From NCBI GenBank assembly GCA_002440065.1, contig DJRK01000050.1, forward strand, positions 37,691-56,858: 19,168 nt of DNA. Reading direction: 5' to 3'. How positions within the stretch are numbered: position 1 is the first letter of the stretch; the number at the start of each line of letters is the position of its first letter. Under the pieces are notes generated by a model. The model saw only the letters and a program-made list of their open reading frames with translations. It was not told the origin of the DNA and made no database searches. The position numbers were made by a program, and so were the translations under genes. The stretch comes from Atopobium sp. UBA6362. Its GTDB lineage: Bacteria > Actinomycetota > Coriobacteriia > Coriobacteriales > Atopobiaceae. This document shows positions 15,539-19,168 of the stretch, piece by piece.

Positions 15539-16345
15539 CTAGAGCAGCGCACCACGAACCTCAGCGTACTTCCGGCGCGTCTCCGCGGAGGAAAACGTGG
15601 GCGCGAGGCCGAATGGGCGATCGAGCAGCTCACGAAGATACCCCAGCCGCGCCAGTTCACCCTTCGCAGAATCGTTCACGATCTCGAACGGCAAGCATGC
15701 CACTACAATAAGCCCGTCAAGACTGCCCTTGCGATCAGCATGCGAAAGGCAGCGACGCTCGCGAACCGCCGTCATCGCCGCATCAGAAATCTCGCCATTA
15801 GCAAACTCCCCCGGCGTCAGGCCAAGCACATCGTGAACATCGCTCTGCCCAAAGACCCGCACGATATCCACCTTGTCGGCATCGCGCACGATTTCGCAGA
15901 AGCAGCGGGTACGCGCATCAAGGTCATCGGGAAGGCTCAAGTCGCTATGCAACGCGACGGCGGAGCGCACGATAGCAACGATATCCCCGTCGACACAGAA
16001 GAGCTTCATCCGTCCGTCAGCGCCAGCCAACGCCTTCCCGTTAAACGTCGAATCACCGTCCAGCACCGCCAGCCCAAGCCGCGCATGGCTGCACGAAGCA
16101 GCGTCCTTGAACGTCCTCCATATCCTCAGCTGCTCAAAGCGCCCGATGTCATGAAGAAGACCACAAAGCCAAGCAGTATCCACGTCAGCGGCACTCATGC
16201 CCTTGGCCGAAGCAGTCTTCTCGCACAGCTTGGCCACGCGCATCGTGTGGTCGTATTTCATCGCGATACACGTGTCGCTCATATCGAAGGCTGCAACGTA
16301 CGCATCGAACGCCCGCTGCACAGCTGATCTATCCGCATTGGTCAC
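15539..16345 (-). CDS. HD-domain phosphohydrolase-like protein
   Basis: 268 aa from GTG 16345, which has GAGGGA about 4-5 nt upstream. An ATG 13 codons earlier (16384) lacks any ribosome site. HD-domain residues appear in order: His33 (KYDHTMRVA), His65-Asp66 (LLHDIGRFEQ), His133 (ALHSDLSLP) and Asp157 (RDADKVDIVR). These form the metal site of phosphohydrolases acting on nucleotides or other phosphate esters. GRFEQ and ADKVDIVRVFG are typical of a widespread, poorly studied group of small stand-alone HD proteins. It follows the AlbA_2-type regulator gene by 60 bp on the same strand and may be co-transcribed. Substrate unknown. Confidence 0.85.
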   Translation of the reverse strand: MTNADRSAVQRAFDAYVAAFDMSDTCIAMKYDHTMRVAKLCEKTASAKGMSAADVDTAWLCGLLHDIGRFEQLRIWRTFKDAASCSHARLGLAVLDGDSTFNGKALAGADGRMKLFCVDGDIVAIVRSAVALHSDLSLPDDLDARTRCFCEIVRDADKVDIVRVFGQSDVHDVLGLTPGEFANGEISDAAMTAVRERRCLSHADRKGSLDGLIVVACLPFEIVNDSAKGELARLGYLRELLDRPFGLAPTFSSAETRRKYAEVRGALL

Positions 16346-16405
16346 GCTTCCCTCTTTCTCAATCGCGACGCACGAGCCGCGCATGCCAGAAAACCAATAT
16401 CACAT

Positions 16406-17824
16406 CTACAAGATGCTTCGACCGCCCATGCGGTATCGAGTTCCCCTACCCTTGCCTTCGCGCATAATCACGCCCTTTTCCATAAGCTCATTCAGCCTTC
16501 TCGCCAATGTTCTCGGCGCAATACCGGTCGCAGACGAAATCTCCGACTTGGCGGCTACCCCAGCGCGCGAAATGAAGCCGACAATCACGCTCCCATCAGA
16601 AACACGCGCACCCGCAGCATCCGATGCTCCCCTAGGCTTAGCAGCCATAACATCAGGAACGGGAATCATGGCATCGAAGAAATCCCCGTCGACCAGCCTC
16701 GGGTCCTCGCCCGTATAGAACCTCGAGTATTTATAGAGCTTTCGGGTACCGCTCCCGAGCCTCTCGGAACGGCCAATCTGCGCGAAGAAACTCGCGATGA
16801 CGGGGTTCTTCGGTGTGGGGTCGAAGTTGTCCAGCGTCACGGGCCGCGTGTAGATAGAGCGGCTCGCGTTGCGCGTACGCACGTATCCCCGGCCAATCTC
16901 TAGCTTAGCCATCTGAGGGCTCGAGTATTCCCTGTGCATGAGGGTGTTCGCCACGAGCTCGCGAATAATCACATCGCGGGGGCTCACGCGCTGCGTCCCG
17001 TCAAGCGCGAAGGCGTCGGGAAGCCATTTCTCGCCGAAGTCCACGAGCCTGTCGTACGAGTCGATGAGGTTAGTCTGGACGGTATCGCGGTCGTCATACC
17101 GGTCCGTATCGTCACGGCGCAGCAGCGCCTCGGTCCGATATGCAGGGACAACATCAAAAATCAATTCATCGGTGCCGAGAAGCAAAACCGCCGCCAGCGT
17201 AAAACCTTCTTCGCCGGTCTCCGCATCACGAGACCAAAGACGAGAAGCGCGAAGCAGCTCTTCGTCGGTCATGGAGATCCATGGGTGCGACCCTGCATGG
17301 GACACCGCAACCAGCTCGCGAACCCTTTTCAGGAGGTCGGGCCTGAAATCGGTCTTTTTTATCCACGGATAGACACGGCGCTCGGAATACAGCCCCCGCT
17401 TGCGAATTGCGAGACTCGAAATCTGGATATCGCTCGTAAGACGAACATCTACGTCGGCTACACGATCAAAGACCTGGCCTTTGAAGCGATACGTCTCTGG
17501 CCCCATCGGTACCCAGACGCGAATCACCGTTCTTCCGTTGCCGACATCGATTCTCTCGGGCTCCACGGTCGGCGAAGGGGCGAACAGACTTGGATTGCTG
17601 GTGACGTTGATGAGATTTCGTTCCAGCGGCATAACGCGATCGGCCTCGATGCCCTCTATATCCCCATCATCCGTCACGCCGAGCAGGATAGTGCCGCCTT
17701 GGCGATTGGCAAAGGAGCAGACCGTCTCGAACACGTCTCGCTCGACCTTGCCACCGCAGCGTTTGAACTCGAGAGACATCCCCTCGCCGTCTGCAATCAG
17801 CAACTCAAGTTCACGCTTATCCAT
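16406..17824 (-). CDS. AlbA_2/Schlafen-type ATP-binding transcriptional regulator
   Basis: 472 aa. ATG 17824 is preceded by AAAAGGAGGGG, a strong ribosome site; an earlier start 19 codons upstream would lie in the operator. Domains: AlbA_2 (Schlafen) DNA-binding domain about 5-135 (LEFKRCGG, FETVCSFANRQGGTILLGVTD); a GHKL-like ATPase_c_4 domain about 280-385 (RELVANTLMHREY with Asn293, and IGRSERLGSGTRKLYK); and a C-terminal winged helix about 410-465 (KSEISSATGIAPRTLARRLNELMEKGVI). This is the COG2865 architecture, presumed to be ATP-dependent transcription regulators, often on accessory DNA. The GTGCC-rich palindromes directly upstream suggest autoregulation. It probably heads a two-gene unit with the HD protein. 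Confidence 0.88.
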   Translation of the reverse strand: MDKRELELLIADGEGMSLEFKRCGGKVERDVFETVCSFANRQGGTILLGVTDDGDIEGIEADRVMPLERNLINVTSNPSLFAPSPTVEPERIDVGNGRTVIRVWVPMGPETYRFKGQVFDRVADVDVRLTSDIQISSLAIRKRGLYSERRVYPWIKKTDFRPDLLKRVRELVAVSHAGSHPWISMTDEELLRASRLWSRDAETGEEGFTLAAVLLLGTDELIFDVVPAYRTEALLRRDDTDRYDDRDTVQTNLIDSYDRLVDFGEKWLPDAFALDGTQRVSPRDVIIRELVANTLMHREYSSPQMAKLEIGRGYVRTRNASRSIYTRPVTLDNFDPTPKNPVIASFFAQIGRSERLGSGTRKLYKYSRFYTGEDPRLVDGDFFDAMIPVPDVMAAKPRGASDAAGARVSDGSVIVGFISRAGVAAKSEISSATGIAPRTLARRLNELMEKGVIMREGKGRGTRYRMGGRSIL

Positions 17825-17839
17825 CGCCCCTCCTTTTTT

Positions 17840-17895
17840 GTGCCAAATTGTACATGAATCGTGCCTAATCGTGCCACGCATTTGGCACGATTCAT
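17840..17895 (-). promoter_or_regulatory. GTGCC operator array and promoter of the AlbA_2-type regulator
   Basis: ATGAATCGTGCC (17854-17865) and GGCACGATTCAT (17884-17895) are perfect 12-bp inverted repeats. A third AATCGTGCC lies at 17867-17875. GTGCCAAAT (17840-17848) is mirrored by ATTTGGCAC (17880-17888). GTGCC modules start at 17840, 17861 and 17871, spaced 21 and 10 bp, on one helical face. On the minus strand a -10-like TACAAT (17852-17847) sits between modules, so bound protein would block transcription. Confidence 0.65.
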
Positions 17896-17954
17896 CGAAT
17901 CAGAGGTTGAAGTGGAATAAATACAGAACATCCCCCCATGCCCACAACCAGCCT

Positions 17955-18109
17955 CTATGGCTTCCCGTCAAGGAAAGAAACCTTATAGCCATTGACCACC
18001 GCATAGTAGCTATCGCGCATGAGTCATAGCTTGGTATCTCCGTTTGTTTGGATACCCCGACCTTGAAGAAGGGCGGCAGCTCGCCAATCGTATGGAACTC
18101 TTTGGCCAC
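17955..18109 (-). pseudogene. Small frameshifted ORF, unrecognised
   Basis: GTG 18109 follows AGGGGGG by a few nt and opens a frame with coding-like codon use for about 30 codons (begins MAKEFHTIGELPPFFKVG). Near 18020 the better-looking frame switches to one reading SYYAVVNGYKVSFLDGKP and a stop at 17955-17957. A single inserted base, or two removed, would join them into one protein of about 50 residues. Neither part matches a family I know. It could be a decayed gene or chance. Confidence 0.3.
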
Positions 18110-18129
18110 ATATCCCCCCTATAAGTCAG

Positions 18130-18160
18130 AAGGCCGCCAGCGCAAAACGCCGGCGACCTT
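18130..18160 (-). terminator. 13-bp hairpin, fully paired on the minus strand (possible terminator)
   Basis: Arms 18130-18142 and 18148-18160 enclose a 5-nt loop (TTTTG on the minus strand). Two A-C mismatches on the plus strand become G-U pairs in minus-strand RNA, giving 13 continuous pairs. That favours a minus-strand RNA function. No clear T-run follows, so terminator strength is doubtful. It may mark the end of a lost minus-strand gene. Confidence 0.35.
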
Positions 18161-18621
18161 CCTAGTCCTCGCCTCACTTAGAGTCCACGAGGCCGTATCA
18201 CTGAGAACACTCTATCTACATTTTCCCAGCTGGTTAAGTTTTAGTCAAAGTCGACGAAGCTCAGCTCGAGCATGGCTCAGAAGCAGGAAAACCCAGAGAC
18301 GGTGGCTTATTGAGGCCCGTCAGCAGCCTGACAAAACCTTGAGAAGCTGGCAAAGAATCTCACCAAGCATCAAACTCGTCGGTTCCAAGAACGCAAACAA
18401 GGCGTCCCCTTCGGGCGAGCTCGCGGAGGGTCCGGCCTCGCGCCCCAGCATGGTGGAGATTAACGTGTTGGCTTCTATTCTGCTCAAGGAGACAGTTAGA
18501 CGCGACCGATGTAAGTTTTGCGGCGCGCTCATCAGACGGCTTCTGATTGAACCGCAACAAGATTAAGCTCCATTGACTGCTTATAGGGCCCATCGGAATC
18601 GCGTCCGTCAATCAGCGGATA

Positions 18622-18913
18622 CTAGATCTCAACGATGGATAAGCGGCCCTCGAGGATGAGCTTATGAATGAGGTTCTTGCCGTGGTCCTCGTTGTCCATC
18701 GTCTCGCCGTACGCGCTGAGAAGGCCCAGGACCCGTTGGTACGTCTCTTCCTTCGCCGTCTCGGAGTAGTTGCTATAGAAGAAGATCAGTTTTACGTGAG
18801 AGCTATAAAGGTCGACCATGTCGAAGATGGGCTGGGAGGGCGAGTGGCCGTCCGTACCGTCGGTGAACCCCACAGCTTCCCGCGAGTAGGCAGCGTCGAG
18901 AGGCCGTCGGGAC
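18622..18913 (-). pseudogene. 5'-truncated coding fragment of unknown function
   Basis: About 97 codons end at TAG 18622-18624. Codon use is host-like with strong GC3, for example in SNYSETAKEETYQRVLGLL and HGKNLIHKLILEGRLSIVEI, so this was real coding DNA. No start with a ribosome site is visible. The only upstream option is a TTG at 18936 inside an inverted repeat, and an internal ATG at 18819 has no Shine-Dalgarno. The frame becomes implausible where it meets the inverted repeat at 18914-18919, which suggests truncation by insertion or recombination. After the TAG the same frame stays open to 18532, so a nonsense mutation is possible. I do not recognise the family. An intact 65-aa protein from 18819 is the alternative. 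Confidence 0.4.
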
Positions 18914-19051
18914 AAAAACCGTAAGTCTGTGATCAACAGGGGATTGCCGAGTAGACGACGCTTTCAGGTCAAGAAAACCGCAGGTCAGCGATAGACGAAT
19001 CTGTGGGCTACTCCACAGGCCCATTGTTGGTCACAGACTTACGGCTTTTTT
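18914..19051. repeat. Inverted-repeat (MITE-like) element beside the truncated fragment
   Basis: CCGTAAGTCTGTGATCAACA (18919-18938) is repeated inverted at 19025-19044 as TGTTGGTCACAGACTTACGG, with one difference over 20 bp. The outer sides carry A5 (18914-18918) and C-T6 (19045-19051). A third, weaker direct copy, CCGCAGGTCAGCGATAG, starts at 18978 and is also preceded by AAAA. A small TGTGG/CCACA hairpin lies near 19001-19016. Either a non-autonomous insertion or a large bidirectional terminator. Confidence 0.5.
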
Positions 19052-19112
19052 GCGCGGAACGTCCGAGGACGACCGCCAATCCAACGGAAGCATCGCTAGG
19101 CCTCTTGCCGAA

Positions 19113-19168
19113 TTAAGCCGCTCCCCCATCGTCTTCGTTTTTCGGCTCATTGTCCGTCTCATCGGAAT
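19113..19168 (-). CDS. Possible acidic C-terminus of a gene entering from the right edge
   Basis: On the minus strand the frame reads SDETDNEPKNEDDGGAA and stops at TAA 19113-19115. An acidic, low-complexity tail is plausible for a protein end, and the inverted repeat at 18914-19051 downstream could terminate its mRNA. Only 17 codons are visible, so this may be chance. Confidence 0.2.
   Translation of the reverse strand, partial: SDETDNEPKNEDDGGAA

Larger units (their letters stand above)
17825..18621. other. Gene-poor region upstream of the regulator gene
   Basis: Apart from the operator array (17840-17895), a small frameshifted ORF (17955-18109) and a hairpin (18130-18160), I see nothing well supported. 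In 18171-18621 there are overlapping open frames on both strands (18048-18566 plus, 18320-18532 minus). None has a good ribosome site or a recognised domain. The region looks like decayed coding DNA. Confidence 0.5.

Noticed and set aside
16346..16384. ATG 16384 as start of the HD protein
   Set aside because: No Shine-Dalgarno precedes it, while GTG 16345 has GAGGGA at good spacing and gives a normal N-terminus.
17866..17889. Sigma-54 promoter (TGGCAC on the minus strand)
   Set aside because: The -12 element TTGC is missing at the required spacing, sigma-54 is not expected in actinobacteria, and the TGGCAC belongs to the GTGCC operator array.
18320..18532. Minus-strand ORF of 70 codons
   Set aside because: Plausible composition but no ribosome site and no family match, and it competes with equally open frames in the same stretch.
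18048..18566. Plus-strand ORF of 172 codons
   Set aside because: No ribosome site, no recognisable domain, it spans the 18130-18160 hairpin, and composition is uneven along its length.

Overview
The window is GC-rich chromosomal DNA, probably from a gut or oral actinobacterium of the Coriobacteriia (Olsenella/Atopobiaceae-like). This is inferred from the strong GC3 bias, the SufU-type Suf operon ending in an Rrf2 regulator, a GHKL/LytTR two-component pair, and circularly permuted family 3 glycoside hydrolases. No rRNA, tRNA, CRISPR array or intact transposase gene is visible.

Left part, 1-7448, all on the minus strand. In transcription order it holds a GHKL histidine kinase (7448-6144), a LytTR response regulator (6098-5364), and a tandem pair of domain-permuted GH3 beta-glucosidase-like enzymes. 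The first enzyme is a complete Tat-exported lipoprotein of 1273 aa (5031-1210). The second is membrane-anchored and runs off the left edge (from 1114). A 13-bp GC hairpin separates the two. A pair of 11-bp direct repeats 21 bp apart lies between the regulator gene and the GH3 pair and is a candidate LytTR operator.

Middle, 7449-13422. A REP-like nested palindrome carrying four copies of GGGGACAGGTTCG (7485-7613) is followed by a promoter with a good Rrf2-type dyad (7698-7721). The Fe-S assembly operon sufC-sufB-sufD-sufS-sufU then runs on the plus strand with overlapping or touching gene junctions. It ends in an Rrf2 regulator with a four-cysteine cluster, separated from sufU by a hairpin. 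SufBCD form the scaffold, SufS with SufU supplies sulfur, and the Rrf2 protein probably senses Fe-S status and represses the operon through the dyad.

Right part, 13423-19168, is accessory DNA of lower and mixed GC. It contains a self-inhibited (class II) Fic AMP-transferase with a C-terminal winged helix, an HD-domain phosphohydrolase downstream of an AlbA_2/Schlafen-type ATP-binding regulator with a striking GTGCC operator array, and then gene debris. The debris includes a small frameshifted ORF, a 5'-truncated host-like coding fragment abutting an inverted repeat, and the possible acidic C-terminus of a gene entering from the right edge. Several 55-140 bp hairpin or MITE-like inverted repeats are scattered through this part, consistent with a site of repeated insertion and decay.

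The window shows no clear new multi-gene system. The best leads are regulatory (the Rrf2 dyad, the GTGCC array, the LytTR-like repeats) and the set of uncharacterised palindromic elements.
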